The notes: generated from the sequence alone by a model not told the origin. A stretch of 64,000 bases of DNA from Oncomelania hupensis (GCA_036898135.1 CM072515.1:54196736-54260735); one strand, 5' to 3'. Counted from the first letter of the stretch, positions 47,669 through 60,954 are shown. Numbers and translations: made by a program.

Positions 47669-48102
47669 TTGAAGACGTCCGTCCCCAGCACGTGTCAGGT
47701 TTATTTGTTTCTTCATGCTTTCTACAGTTATGTGGCATGCCCGCTGTGCTTACATGGAAGGGTGGCGATAAATGCTCGGGGTGCAATAACGAGAGTCCCA
47801 GTAAGATGTCAAGGCCAGAGACTCGCAAAATGTTGGCACGGACTTTTGCCTTGCCAGAATGCGCCCCAAAATATAATATGACCCTCTTTGTGTTTGTACT
47901 TACGGAACCAAAGGCGCAGGTAATTGGATGTAATAAAGAGATATTATAGTTCTAGTAGGCCTATACGTTACTTTTTTTTTAACTATCAACTTCAGTTGTG
48001 TACGTGCGTGTGTGTGTGTGTGTGTGTGTGTTTGTGTGTGCGTAGGAGTGTGTAAGGAATACAAGTAATAGGAAAACAATAATCGATTAATTTTTTAATT
48101 TT

Positions 48103-48105
48103 CTT

Positions 48106-48185
<80 letters not shown>
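48103..48185 (+). repeat. (CTA)n microsatellite
   Basis: About 27 perfect units. A (TG)n run is just before it at 48007-48040. Confidence 0.95.
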
Positions 48186-48189
48186 GACC

Positions 48190-49120
48190 ACCCCCACAAA
48201 TTGCATGAGAAGGTTAAGGAAAAACGCGTGAAGCGGCAGCAAATCAACTGATTGCAACTTCTTTTTGATGGTTACTTGCCAAGGACACCCACAGTGAGAC
48301 AATCCCGCCGCCTCAATTTCCTGCTGCTGCGCGTTTCCCAGTCATGTGGATTCGTGCCTTTACATAAGTGTTCAAGGTTGATAACATGAATAAGTCGGGA
48401 CAGAATACCAAGTCCAGGCCAACGGTGACCGAAAGAACGAAAGGTAGCAGTCGATCATGTCCCAACATAAAACGATCCTTCTTCTAGAAATAATGGTTAT
48501 GTGTATATCCGAGGAATGATAGCGAAACGGCATTCTTCTTTGGACATTATGTTTGCGCTACCGTTTCGTTAAGGGGCCTTTCCGCACTATCAAATGTGTA
48601 GGCTACTTAAATTCATACATCAACGCCGAGGACATGAAAGTACCAAAAGTTGGCACAGGATTTGCGTGCTAGACCTAATATATTGGCATTTATTCTTGTA
48701 GCAAAAATGATGACTTGCTGTCTTAAACTGGTAGATGCTCTTGGGGAAACTCAACAGGCATAAATGATGGTAAGAGCAGGTCACGAGGTCAAACGAAGAT
48801 AAATTACAATGGTACTTTAAAGAAAAAAAACTATGACAAGGTCAACTGGCTGTGAAGAATGCAAATAAAATGTGGTCTATGGAGAAACGCCTTCAAAGAG
48901 TTTTATTTACGGTTAACAGGTAAAAGGTTTGCTGGTAAAAATCAACGGCTCTTTTAAGAATGCGAACTTCGGTAATATGCCTACACAATACAACATTACG
49001 ACATAGTTATCAGCACAAGCAATAGTAGCATCGTCGTCATCATCTCCGTCATCCTTCTCTTCTTCCTCCTCCTCCTCCTCCTCCTTATCCGGTCTTGCTC
49101 AGAAAGTCAGTCAAGCACTG
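48190..49120. other. No gene seen
   Basis: Single-copy-looking DNA with a (TCC)n run at about 49060-49085. Confidence 0.4.
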
Positions 49121-49129
49121 CTTTTGACC

Positions 49130-49890
49130 TTGAGGTCAACATAACTTACTGTCTGTGCATGCCTCTTGGAATACTCAACTTCATCAAAGACAAAATTGTT
49201 AAGCTCTAAAGTCTTCTCTAAAGGGCATTTCACAAACTTAAAAGGCTTGTTAACACTAGTTACAGTTCTCAGCTTTTTTACAGACAAAAAATATACGTTC
49301 TCGAGACCGACATTTAAGCAGTTTAGGGGCAATTGACGAGGTAATGAATATTATACATTACCTTCAACTGTAATTATTTACTGCCTTACAGTACTCAACC
49401 TCATTCTAGACAGACAAAAATAATAGGTGCTTGGAACTTTTTAAGAGCAATTGGGGTGGGTGTGTATAGATACTTTTGCTAGAATTACTTTTAGTAGTTT
49501 ATTATTATAGTATATGAAATGAACCTCGAAGTTTAACGTTTACACCCACCATTGGCGATATGGCAGACGGAGATAAATATCCCAGGGAAGAAGTGGTAGG
49601 GGACTTAAATCAACACTGAACCACCAGAGTAATCACACTGCTAAAATGGACAGTGAAAATGGCCACATTTTATATCGCCCACCACGGGATTCGAACCTGG
49701 GTCATCGGTGTACGAGGCGAAGGCTCTACCACTGAGCTACGGTAATGGGACGAATATAGTCAGTAAACATTACCGTAAACTACAAACATTTAGCCTTCTT
49801 TAACTGACAGGATCTTTTAAAGTACTCGTCTTCATCACAGGCAAAAATTAAAAGTTCTTTATACTTTTTAAGGCATTGATATTTTCATAT
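49130..49890. repeat. Decayed repeat series
   Basis: Related segments containing tactcaac(t/c)tcat and agacaaaaat occur near 49170, 49390 and 49825, each followed by an aactttttaag(a/g)-like stretch. A SINE (49521-49751) interrupts the series. Confidence 0.35.
49521..49751 (-). repeat. tRNA-derived SINE, family A
   Basis: The minus strand starts gtcccattaccgtagctcag, with box A tagctcagtggtagagcc and box B ggttcgaatcc, then a body with gtggttcagtgttgattta. Related copies lie at 15795-15945 (plus), 18409-18600 (minus) and 60732-60954 (minus). Confidence 0.7.
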
Positions 49891-49899
49891 TATAGAACA

Positions 49900-51800
49900 A
49901 GTTCACGCGGCTCTAGGTCATTATCATAGAGTACTGAAGTCTGAAGCAAATAAGGATCGTAACTTATAGTTTTAGACAATAACACTTTTATTTGACTTTC
50001 CACAAAGGGCAAAAGTCGCCATAATGTTCACGGTTACTCAATAAAGGTCAGTAGAAATTTAAATTTAAAAAAACAAACTGTATCAAAGTTGGTGGTAAAT
50101 TTTTAAGTGCGACGAAAACACGATCAAAGCTATTGTTTTAAAATTGAAATTGTGTTATTGCAACATGAAAATTAACAACTCTTTGATTAACAAACACAAA
50201 ACGAAGTTAGTCTACGCTTTAGACCTAAATTCGTTGTTCACCCTTCTGTAACGCGTCTCTATTATTTGCGTTATCTTGTGAGAGTTAATCTAAACTACTT
50301 AATTCTAAACTTGTACGGGGAAAGGGCATGACAAACCAAATTATAATATACAAGACAAACAAGGTAGAATCAGTCTCACTGCCATTCCAAAAGGGTTTGC
50401 CACGCGCTCAAATAAAACACAATAAACTACAGCTTGTCTCCATTTTTTATACAATTTTAATAATCTAACTAATACGTGTCAACCAAGAAACATAAAACTC
50501 GCATGCACATATATTCTAACTAACAATGCAAATAATAGTCAAGTAAATTCATTGTTTCTTACCGTATCTTTCCATTTTCTTTCGCCCTTCGTTCCTCCAT
50601 TGAAAACACGAACTTTCACCCTATACTAACAGTAATAGACTAAAACAGCAGTCTAAGCTATGCACATACCCTTAGAACCGACCGGCCCTAACTTATTTAT
50701 CAGCTCATTTACTGATTAACTTTCAATCTCACTTTTGCCTCTAAATAACAAAATCACCAATTAAACAACTACTAAATGCAAGCCACCAAGCTTTGTAGTA
50801 ATTATCCTACACACATCCTAACTCATTATGCGCAAGAGAAAAGAGCCCGCAGTCTCTTTACATTATTAAATTCGCTACATATTATATACTGACTGCCCTA
50901 CGTTCTAGCATTCTGTACAGAAGAGCGGACTGGACGAAGCAGGAGGTCAAAAGCTAAGAGAAAGATTTCTTTGTTCCTCCGGCTTTTATAGCATAACTTC
51001 GAAAAGACGTACCTCTCTACATAAGGAGATGCCCTAACTACTACGTCATTGCCCCACCCAAGATTTCTGGGACTTGTACCTATCACGTGGTCAGAACTGA
51101 CCACACTCTTTACATACAAGAGACCAATGGTTGCCGACCATAGACCTGCTGCATGTACATGCACTAAACGTGGCCGTTAGTCATTCTTGCCGGACAAACA
51201 CAGCTGACCCATCGCACATGTATCGCACGTGCTAGCTAATACTAACACTTCTGCCCCTCTGACTCACTACGATAACCATGTCGAGCTTACAAGTTCTATA
51301 ATCATCCCTTATCATCATCCTCTTCCCCCGTATAACTTTCCCTCAAAGGTTATACTTCTTTGATTTAAAAAAAAAAAAAAGCTTATGTCTACGTTATTAG
51401 AGTGATTTATATCCATTTTCAGTGAAGCGGGGCTGTCCAATACTGCTGCTGGAAACCAAACTGGCGTCTAACCATGTCGTCTGCTTCCTGTTGGTCTGCA
51501 TCGTTAGACTTCGAAATGAATTGAAACGAATTCTGACTCCAGGGCAATGCAAACATGCTTCGGGTCTGAAGTTTGAATGTCTGAAGTTTTGCACTTTCGT
51601 CTGGCCTCTCTGCAACTAATGTGTTTGTTTTTTTCCTTTTTAACTTTTCTCGTGCACTTTTTGCTTTTTTCTCCCTTTATTCTTCTTGTTTTCCTCCTTC
51701 TCTTCATCATTATTCGTCTACTCCTTCTACTTCTCTTTATTCTTCCTCTGTAATCAATTTTCTGAGCAATTCCTCACTCAATAAGCCATCAGCTGCTTCC
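49900..51800. other. AT-rich DNA, no gene
   Basis: Low complexity in places; short frames at 50898-51164 and 51397-51615 show no motif. Confidence 0.4.
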
Positions 51801-51814
51801 AAATTTTGCATTGA

Positions 51815-52095
51815 AATTCACTCAAAACATTTAATGCATTCTCCTCCTTCTTTTCTTCTTCTTCTTCTCTGCTCTCAACAGTCTGAATTTTTCATCCCTC
51901 GAAAATCTCTATCCTCTGCTCTTCACAATCCTCACTCAAAACATTTATTCACATTCTTCTTCTCCTCGTCATTCTTCTTCTCTGCTCTCAACCTTCTGCA
52001 CAATTTATTCTTGAAGCAATCAAGAACTCTTTCATCCTCGGTTCTTCACAACTGCGTTACAAAACTCACTCAGAAACATTTATATCGCGTTCGAC
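51815..52095 (+). repeat. Imperfect tandem repeat, unit 115-135 bp, pyrimidine-rich
   Basis: The text cactcaaaacattta starts units at about 51820 and 51934 and, as cactcagaaacattta, at 52067. Each unit continues with a cttcttctctgctctcaac block. A long open frame here follows from the low stop content of the repeat. Confidence 0.5.
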
Positions 52096-52466
52096 AGTTC
52101 CTTGGTTCACCTAATTAGTTATGTAGAGATAGAATTATAAACCATGTTGATAAGTGAAGAATGTGAGCTATATATTTAAGTAGCAAAACAATGCTACTGT
52201 CTGTCACCTCTATTCATCGTTTCAAATTCTTTGTCTTTAATGTTACATTCTTTATAGAGATCTATCTAAAAGACAAATGGATTCAGGTAACTAAAGAAAA
52301 CAACAACACGTGATGCCGGATAGTAGGCAGACATCTTCAGAAATCGAGGAACTGGTGTTTCTAATCTGGTTTTCTAAACTAGTTTCGTCAACGGGTTTCA
52401 TCGACGCTAGAGACACAGGATATTTTTTATGTCAATCTTCGGAGGGCAACATCTTACAGAATGGTC

Positions 52467-52535
52467 TACAATGCAAGTGGTCTAGAGATCGTTTCTAACG
52501 CCGAAGGTTATGGGTTCGACTCCCCTACTCCCACT
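52467..52535 (+). repeat. tRNA-like SINE head
   Basis: The text gtggtctagagatcgtttct and aggttatgggttcgactccc resemble boxes A and B of the 62.2 kb SINE. No body is recognisable after it. Confidence 0.4.
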
Positions 52536-53002
52536 TCACACAATATCTCCATTCCCTATTCCTCCCCTTTCTCTCTTACCCTCCCCCACCCTCAACTCCC
52601 TTCACCCACTCCCATAGCTCCAGGGAACTGAGCTATTCAAGTCATGAAGGATACAGCTAATTGATTACCCAGTCTTCTATCACTTGGAGTGGGTGGAGAA
52701 GGCATTGCGATATACTCATAATGCAGGAATTTAAATACCATGAATATTCATGACGACAGAGCTGCCTTCGGTCTTCAGCATGAAAAACTGCGCACAGCCA
52801 CACGTGCACGTGCTTTTCATCCACACGTTAAGGAGACCCCATGTTGTCTTTGTCAAGTTACGACAGCAGAACGAATATAATATATATGTGTTTTGTGTTT
52901 TTTTTTTAAAAGGTAATTATCCTGCTGTCAAAGGTGGACAAAAAGTGCGACATAGTGGCTTTCAGTTCCATGTGCTTCTACATGAGATAAAAGAGCTTGA
53001 AT

Positions 53003-53572
53003 GTATTACATTACATTACATCATTATTGCTTTAGGTCCAGCGGACTCTTCCGAGCCAAATCAGGACCGGACAACCCCTGATACGCATAAAAGATCTGCT
53101 GAAACAACCCTAGTGGTAAAACTGAAAGCTCTCCACCAGCCAGTCACTTTACAATACGCAGGGGACGCTGAGGCTGTACTCTAATTTATCGAACCCCCGT
53201 TTACAAAAACAAAATAGAATACAAACATCATTATAAATTATCAACAAAACACATACATATAAAATGCCTACATTGCTAAATAATAACATCATAGGAAGCC
53301 CTAGTGACCACCTGGCAGAAAGCATCCAATATTCCCAAGCTGATCCAACAGACCTCATACACAAATAAGGAGTCTTGTCCCGGAAGAGTTTTCAAGAAAA
53401 AAGGTAGGTGACTGGTCTAGCGAAGAAGAAGATAGTATAGCAGATTGATAGAACAGAGCAGGAATGAGAAAGAGCAAATAAGAAAGACTGCGACAGTGGG
53501 AATTTAAAGCACTAAATTTCCAGAAAGTGGGGATACTATTTATACTGAAACCCCCGGCACCCCATCGGGGGT
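53003..53572 (-). mobile_element. 590-700 bp retroposon family, 570 bp copy
   Basis: It has the same layout as the 17.7 kb copy, with an (ATGTA)n tail at 53003-53022 on the plus-strand left side and the hairpin-like cccccggcaccccatcgggg at its 5' end. The flanks gaatgta and gaatgca match in six of seven bases. Confidence 0.7.
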
Positions 53573-53878
53573 AGAATGCAGTACAACTGCCCCTGCATTC
53601 ATAAAGCCTAGTTCTCCTGGCGCATTTCGACCTTTACCAAAGGTCTCATCAGAGGAGGTTTGGCCTTGAATGCTTAGACTACACTGAGTGCAGTCTATAT
53701 GTACTGCATGGGTAGTCACAAAGACAACCTTTGAGAAGTTCACATTAGCAAAGGTTGTTTAGCGAACACAAAGAAGGAGCTTAACTCCCGGACACGCAAA
53801 ACCGAAAGTTGCCAGCGCCACCAAGCGGTCAGCGTGATAGAAAATGACCGACGGCATGGAACGAGACATTGTTCTTAG

Positions 53879-53994
53879 AGGAAATTGTACAAAAAGACGT
53901 GTGGGAGTGATCACTGCAATGCTATAAACTGCACAAACAGTCGTTACAAGTGCCCTGGACTTTCATTCTTCAGATTCCCGAAGGATGAAACAAG
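53879..53994 (+). CDS. THAP-type zinc-finger exon (partial)
   Basis: The frame reads TCGSDHCNAINCTNSRY then CPGLSFFRFPKDETR, the start of a THAP C2CH finger (Cys-x4-Cys, then SFxRFPKD). A good donor, ACAAG|GTGCGT, follows at 53994/53995, which is where THAP genes often have an intron. There is no in-frame ATG: the codon at the expected start is TTG (53885) and a TAG precedes it. An acceptor-like cattgttcttag ends at 53878. It is either an internal exon or a decayed first exon. The rest of the finger and any partner exon were not found. Confidence 0.5.
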
Positions 53995-54118
53995 GTGCGT
54001 ATCACACATGATTGAAACTACGTTTGTTTGTAGACGAATTGAACCGGTCGGTTTGCCATCAAGCTGTGTGGGCATATTACGTGAAATAAATCATTCTCAA
54101 TAATTGTTATAACGTTAA

Positions 54119-54310
54119 CAATAATAAAAAATAATAGAAAGAGATTTCTCTTATATAGCGCAATTACAAGCTCAGAGTGCTTCTCAAGGTGCTGGCCCGT
54201 AATATCCAGCAATCACACAATAGTTTGCTGAAGTCAGGATTCGAACCCACGTCGCCCAAAACGCACTCACACAAGTCGTGCGCTCTGACCACTGAGCTAT
54301 CCCTGCCGCC
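54119..54310 (-). repeat. tRNA-derived SINE, family B
   Basis: The minus strand starts ggcggcagggatagctcagt with box A tagctcagtggtcagagc and box B gggttcgaatcctg. The 3' part contains gcgctatataagagaaat and an (ATT)-rich tail. It sits against an (AAT)n array at 54311-54373. The same 3' end type is seen at 46395-46495 and just before the (TTA)n array at 217-299. Confidence 0.65.

Positions 54311-54373
<63 letters not shown>
54311..54373 (+). repeat. (AAT)n microsatellite
   Basis: About 20 units next to the 5' end of a SINE. Confidence 0.95.
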
Positions 54374-54379
54374 GATCTA

Positions 54380-56440
54380 CACCGTTTTTGAACTCGGCTA
54401 TAAAAAGCCTACATCTACTGCACTGCTGTTTGGCATCTTGCTAAACTCTATTCAGGGCAAATGTTGTCTTTTATAACCTTTCTCGGATGACAAAAAGCCA
54501 TAGCATGTTCATCGGCAGTCTTTCTTATATTGGGCTTGATCTAGGGTTAGTTAGATGAGTATTAACGGCGTGCTGGATCTATTATGCCTATGCTGTCATT
54601 GCCGGCATTGATAGAAAACCGGGCTCAGTGCAGGGAGAAAAAAGGGATCATTTAAAGCAAAAGCGTAAGATACCCTAAAATACTAGTGAATCGATAAAAG
54701 GATGAACTTTTTGGAGTGCTACTAGACTATCGGTTTTGTGATGATATTCTGGGGAAGATAGGCCTACGTTTATCTTACTAGGGGGTAAGACTTATTGATA
54801 GATGGGCGATGGGCTACCACTATCGATCGTTCTTTTACCAGAATTCCGAAGCTGTGTGAGAGACTGATCACGGCACTTTGGTCACATAAAATTTATATTT
54901 GTTCTTGGGCTTTTTAGTATCATTTGGCTCAACTTGAGAAACGCTGATTACTAATCAAAACACTAGATTATTATGTCTCGAGAGAAGAAAACTAATAGCT
55001 ACACAACAATACAAACAGAATGACACCAGTAATTTCCCTTTTTATATATTCAACACAACTTTTACATGTACTTCATTAAACAGGTAAGTTAATAATTCTA
55101 AGAGTTCGGTGTGCTGGGAAAGTTTGTCAGCAGGTCTTCTTCATCATAAGCTACGCGAATATATTCATAGTTCACTAAAAGATCTAGTGGTCAATTATGT
55201 TTTCTCGAGGGTAGAACTCAGTTTGCATTTGTGGGTGACTTAGCTGCTCTGTCGTTGAGAGTGCTTGGGTCCTTCTGAGAAGTCTTGCCTCTCAGGTTGA
55301 GCGGGTGAGTTGTTTAGCTCTTGTAGCTACGAGGGTAGGACCTGGAGAGGTAGAATCTTGGTTGTTCTCCTTCTGTACCACGGGAGCAAGCGTCATGCGT
55401 TTGTCCCCACAAACCATCCCAGAGCTGACCTGTTAAAGTCGGAGCTCTGGCTACAATATTCTCGTTAGATATAAGTGTGCGGTCTCCTCTGCAAAGTGTT
55501 CATAGCATCAGACACCTGCAAGGTTCCCATGTGCACAATTTGATTCGAATCTTAAGGCTAAGATACATCAATCCACATGCATACTGTCTCAGAAACAATA
55601 ATCTGTTTCTGTAACTATATATATATATATATTTATTTTATATTGATTGCCTATATATATATATATCAAGAACATATTATTAATACATGGCAATCAATAT
55701 AAAATAAACATACACATATCAAAACTACTAATGTTATCTTACTTCTAGACTCTGGGATCCGTGAAACCGTCTCTAGTCTATCTTGATGATAAGCGTTCAC
55801 TGCAGCTTGTTCCTTGGTTTGACCCTCGCAGCTTCGTATTTCATATGCGACTGACGAGCTAAGATTGGGCTACCAGTGGCTAGGACCGACCGAGAGAATG
55901 ACTTTCAAATAATTGTAAAATGTATAATTAATTCTATGTTATTGTTTATCCATCTGTTTTTCATTAAAGGTACCTGTCTGCTAAATTAATACATATTAAA
56001 CCAGTAAATAGGGTAAGATTTAACTATCTATCTGTGAAAATTAAAAGGACCAAAGATCACGCCATTGTTTTCAAATTTACAGTGAGTGTTGACCCACCGA
56101 ATAATCTAAGATTAAGTTGTTGTTTTTTTTAACTCTCCAAAAGCACGGTTTTGATATAAATCATTCATACTCACATATTCATTTGTTTATATGTTTATGC
56201 CCGTCTATTGCCATCAAGGTTGATTCTATAAAGAGCACGGCTTGGGAAGTGTATAGTGTGGCCCACAGCAGGGAACAGACGCCTAAAGTTCCAAGTTTAT
56301 AGCGGTCGGTTGAAGCGACGATTACCCGTAGATCAGCTTTCTTACACAGTTCTTCCTATACTGAGCCAATGTAAACTTTAAAACGGGTGTTCGTGTGACA
56401 TTTTGGACAGTTGTCTTCTGATGACTATGGCGCATGCAAT
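54380..56440. other. No gene seen
   Basis: Only the AT-rich inverted repeat at 55617-55708 stands out. Confidence 0.4.
55617..55708. repeat. AT-rich inverted repeat
   Basis: A perfect 20 bp inverted repeat (arms 55632-55651 and 55689-55708, arm text tttattttatattgattgcc) encloses an (AT)n loop, and another (AT)n run precedes it. Confidence 0.75.
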
Positions 56441-56445
56441 GGTCT

Positions 56446-56447
56446 TT

Positions 56448-56505
<58 letters not shown>
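56446..56505 (+). repeat. (TTG)n microsatellite
   Basis: About 19 units; poly-Leu and poly-Gln frames across it are artefacts. Confidence 0.95.
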
Positions 56506-56744
56506 GCCGGTTTATTTTGTTTTTGTTTTTGGAAATTGTGTTTGTAATCCCTGGTCCCCATTTCTTCCTCTCTGAGATAAAATGCCACCATCCCCCTCTC
56601 CTTCCTCCCGCATTCCACCCCTCGCTTCGGGCTATAAGCCTTATTTCATTTTGAAATTGTGTATGGTCTGGTTAATAAATGGACAACGTTCCCAAGTTTA
56701 ATGTGACAACGATGCAATTTCCCCCAGTAAATTCATACTAAAAT

Positions 56745-57148
56745 CCTATCCTATCCCGTAACTCGAAGGTCGTTGGGGCACCACAGATGATCGTTTAACC
56801 AGCGTACTCCATCTTTCTCTGTTCGCAGCAAGCTCTAAGTGTCAAGCGCAGCCAGTCCATTCTCGAATGTTGTCCTCCCATCTCTTTTTCTATGTCCCTC
56901 TTCTTCTGCCTCCTTGCACCATGCCTTTCAGGATGGTCTTTGCAAAGCCTGATGCTCTGGTGACGTGGCTAGACCATCGGAATTTCCGTTTATTCACCAC
57001 TATGAGCAGGTCATCATGTAGTCCAATGGCTTGTCTGATGGTCTATCGGACTTCGTCATTGGTGATGTGCTGAGTATAGGAAATGCCCAGAAATCTTTTG
57101 CAGCACCTCATCTCTATGCTTTGTATTCTTCGTTGTAGATCAGATCTA
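56745..57148 (-). mobile_element. RTE-type LINE, 404 bp 3' fragment with 11 bp target duplication
   Basis: The minus strand matches the last 390 bp of the family, ending in the TAGGATAGGAT tail. It is flanked by catactaaaat at 56734-56744 and 57149-57159. The fragment is strongly 5'-truncated, the usual result of incomplete target-primed reverse transcription. Confidence 0.85.
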
Positions 57149-57529
57149 CATACTAAAATAAACATCATTAATACTAAGACCCTTTAAAATAAACTGCTCA
57201 AATAGAATAAAAATAAATAAAGCATTTTCTCTGAAGAAGAAAGTCACTTATGACAGTTCAAAGGATTGTTTGACATTTTGAATATGTGGGTTTTTTTTTC
57301 CCCCCAATTCAATTCAATGTTCAATATTTTTCCAACTTTCCAAATTGTATACAGACTAAAACATGCCTTCGGCGACGGCTCATTTAGCGACTTCTTTTTT
57401 TTAAAGGTTAAATATCTGTTATTCTTTTAATTGATTTTTTTAAAATTCTGTATCATTGAACAGTTTTAATTTGTTTCTGGGAGGGGAAGAGAGAGTGCGA
57501 GAGAGAGTATGTTTGTGTGTCTGGGTGTG

Positions 57530-57556
57530 TGTGAGAGAGAGAGAGAGAGAGGGAGA

Positions 57557-57592
<36 letters not shown>
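57530..57592 (+). repeat. (GA)n microsatellite
   Basis: About 60 bp with GGGA interruptions. Confidence 0.9.
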
Positions 57593-57595
<3 letters not shown>

Positions 57596-57889
57596 TGTTA
57601 GACGCTTTTGGTTTCAGATTCAATTGTTGGGTTCTACGGTTTTCGGTTTTCTTTTCTTCGTATTTCTTCATTGTCACACAAAACAGACGTGTGTTTTTTT
57701 GTGTGTTTTTTTTTAATCAATTTTTTTTTCTGAAGGGATTGTCTTCACATCTTTCTTGTCTAGACGTTCTTAAGTGTCTTGAAAACGAAGTGAATGTCTT
57801 AGATAAGGCTTGCGACCTTGCTACTTTTTTATTTGACATCAGACTCAGCCAATGCCTTGAGCAACTGTATGCTGGCTATATTATTTGGC

Positions 57890-57950
57890 TTGCAATTTGG
57901 GCTCAATGGGTACAAGGATGCGCGTTTTGTGCGACGAGGGTTCGATTCTG
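57890..57950 (+). repeat. tRNA-like SINE head, weak
   Basis: The stretch gctcaatgggtacaaggatg then cgagggttcgattctg has box A/B-like spacing. The stems do not fit a tRNA. Confidence 0.3.
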
Positions 57951-58215
57951 AGTTCATCACACATATTTTTTCCTGGATCCCAGAGGATTTTTGATGGAAG
58001 TGAATGTGCGTATGCTTGACGTAGGTTTGATCATGACTATTACTTTGCGCATTCTGGATGAGGTGGTAATCCCGCTATAAAAGGACATTCTGATGAGGTG
58101 GATCTCTGTACCACACAGTCTATCTGACTACTCGTTTTTGATATGATGATGATGAACGTGGTGATTAGTCCTTAACGCTAACGCAATAGGACGTTAAGCT
58201 TTGTTATTCCTGGAT

Positions 58216-58361
<146 letters not shown>

Positions 58362-58527
58362 TTTTGGTTCTCCCTCTGATGAAGGGCGAGGGTATCATGA
58401 AGGGCGAAAGGTGGTGGGGTGGTTTGTTTATTAGTTCCCCAGCGTAAGCGAGGTAGGAAAGGGATAGGGTGGGGTGGGGAACTATTGTGGGTTTTTTAAT
58501 TGAATTTATTTTGTGTGTGTGTGCGTA

Positions 58528-58562
<35 letters not shown>

Positions 58563-58799
58563 TTAACAATGAGTTTATTTGGAAAATTGCATTGTCGCAT
58601 TAACAATGATGATATAATGGGCATCCGTTGCTCAAACTGACCGCACAGCTTGGACTTTTAGGCGTCTCTTCCTTGCTGTGTGTAAACAAACAACTATTGT
58701 ATACGCTTTTTCGCAGCGGTGCTATTTTTTTTAATCATCTTTGGTGCTATTAATAGGCATATAGGCTTAAATAAACTAATGAATTTATGGATTTATAAC

Positions 58800-59354
58800 T
58801 ATTACGATTGAAACGCGCACGATGGTTCCGATCATGTTATTTTGCAAAGCATGCGCTGATAGCTTGTATTTACCTTTGATTAGATTCTGTGCTGTTGTTA
58901 GAATAAGCTTTGTATAATGTTGATAATTTTCGTCGAGCAATATGGTTGTAGTATCGTTGAGAATTTTCCGGGAATGCTTGTTTGTTGTTCATGAAATGTT
59001 CCAGGTGTTTCTAGTGATAGCTGGTCGAATCTTGTAGATTCGTAAACGTTATATGACGTAAGGAAGTGCATAGTTCCGGTGACGAGTTTTATTTTGATTG
59101 GGTGTTGTTGCGTCATTGCAGAGAGGCTATATAAAAATGCACTGTCTGCATGAAAAAAGTGATTTTTTGAACGGTTATCGGAAAGCTTTATTGTATGCAA
59201 TTATTGGTGTTTGCTGAATAAAGTTAGAAAACCTTATACGACGATTCCTGCCTTGTTGCTGAGTGAACAGGCTGCGTGGATAAACGAATTCGAGTTACAC
59301 ATATCAAGTTTCAAACATCGGGGCTGAATCGACTGTTGATAAATACGTGTAACA
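58800..59354 (+). mobile_element. Solo LTR family 2, copy 1
   Basis: The block is about 555 bp, from tattacgattgaaacgc to cgtgtaaca, and resembles the copy at 63039. It has a TATA box (ctatataaaaa, 59128) and a polyadenylation signal (aataaa, 59218), followed by tgccttgttgctgagtgaac. Flanks ataac and gtaac differ by one base. No internal genes. Confidence 0.6.
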
Positions 59355-59359
59355 GTAAC

Positions 59360-60730
59360 GAAACTGCGCTTTTGAAAGAGGTTACATTTTGGTTTAATCT
59401 CTTCATTTTTTCTCCTTCTAGTGGGCCAACAACCATTGTGAATGTGAAAAAGGATCTGTGATACCGAAATGTGTAGTCTTAAACAAGGCTGCTCCTCCGT
59501 CCTGGATCTCGGTTACCATCCCTTTGAGCAAGAACAATGGATTTTTTGTCTTACTTATTAGCATTGATGCTCTACTAAAAACTCTTCTTGTTTAAAGCTA
59601 AAAGAGACTAGATTAAATACATACGCGCGCGCAAACTCACACACACGCGCACACACACACACGCACAGACACACACATGCGCGCGCGTCCATTTTAAACG
59701 ATTTGCTCAAAACTTTTTTTTTCTTTTTAACTTCATTTGCAACAAACACATTATTTGTTCTTCTTTCAATTTAATCTATACCCATTCACATCGATTGTCC
59801 TCTCAATCAATGTTTTTCATAATTTGTTTTCACTACTGTGCGTTCTTCTGAAAACAATTTTTTTTCCATGCATTCATCACTTTTCTTCCAAAAACTGCTC
59901 GCCGCGCCAATTTGTCTGATTGGGTATTTTTTATATTGACATTGTCCTAGCGATTTTCTGTGTGCTTCTCTCTCTTGTGTCTGTCTGTATGACTGAGTTA
60001 GATCTAGACCGAGACTGAGACTCTTTAGTCGCCCATGAACAGTACACAGAAATTCGCCATTCGGCTGCTCAAACATATATATATATAATAAATGTTAACA
60101 TGTAAAATATATGTAAACCACGAGAAACATGTAAACAAAACAAGTCGAAACATGTAAACAAGTCCTGATTCGGCTCTTTGCAGTCCGCTGGACCTTATAA
60201 ACAATGACTAATAAACTCTATAAACAAGAAACAATTGTGCAGGCGAGAGGCGCCGACAGTGTCGCGCCCCTGAGTTATTTCCCCTGTCTTTATGTCTGCC
60301 TTTTCCCTACTCCCCCCCCCCTCTCTCTCTCTCTCTCTCTCCCTCTCTCTCCCTCTCACTTCTATCTACGCTGTTGTGTTGGCAAATGCTGATGGCCGCT
60401 TTTGATGCAGCGATCATCATAATGGAATCGTCAGCAGCAGAGCTTAGCTAATGGGTATTTAACTATCAAGAGATTTAACTGACGACGTTCAATCGGAGTG
60501 CTGTTTATCCCTATATCTCATAACAGCAAGTTTATTTCAGGTCCCGCAGCCCTCTGATTAAACTGTCAACATTCAGTGTCGAAACATGAAAGCAGGGCAA
60601 CAATGCGTCAGAGAGGGCCTTCTCTCATTACGCTCCCAAAACTCCGGAATGCACTCCCACTAAATTAAAATAAATATAAGTGTCAAGTTATGTTTTTTTT
60701 TTTTAATTCCTGTGTAACTGAATGAATGAT
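59360..60730. other. No gene seen
   Basis: A CA-rich stretch at 59625-59695, a CT array at 60318-60358 and an old retroposon end at about 60160 are all that is recognisable. Confidence 0.4.
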
Positions 60731-60731
60731 T

Positions 60732-60954
60732 GAACAGTGAAGTTTATCGTCTACACCCACCATTGGTAATATGGAAGACGGGGATAACCATCCCAGGGGT
60801 AGAGACATTAATCAACACTGAACCACCAGAGCAATCATACTGCTAAAACGGACAGTGAAAAATGGCAACTTTTATCTTGCTCTTCACGGGATTCGAACCT
60901 TGATCATCGGTGTGCCAGGCGTAAGCTCTACCACTTGAGCTGCAGCGATGGGAC
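60732..60954 (-). repeat. tRNA-derived SINE, family A
   Basis: It has the same head and body as 49521-49751. Box A reads agctcaagtggtagagct and box B aaggttcgaatcc. It abuts the 575 bp retroposon that starts at 60972. Confidence 0.65.

Larger units (their letters stand above)
57160..58215. other. No gene seen
   Basis: AT-rich DNA with a GA array and a weak tRNA-like head. Confidence 0.4.

Noticed and set aside
51621..52118. 165-codon plus-strand frame rich in Ser and Phe
   Set aside because: Explained by a pyrimidine-rich imperfect tandem repeat with few stops.
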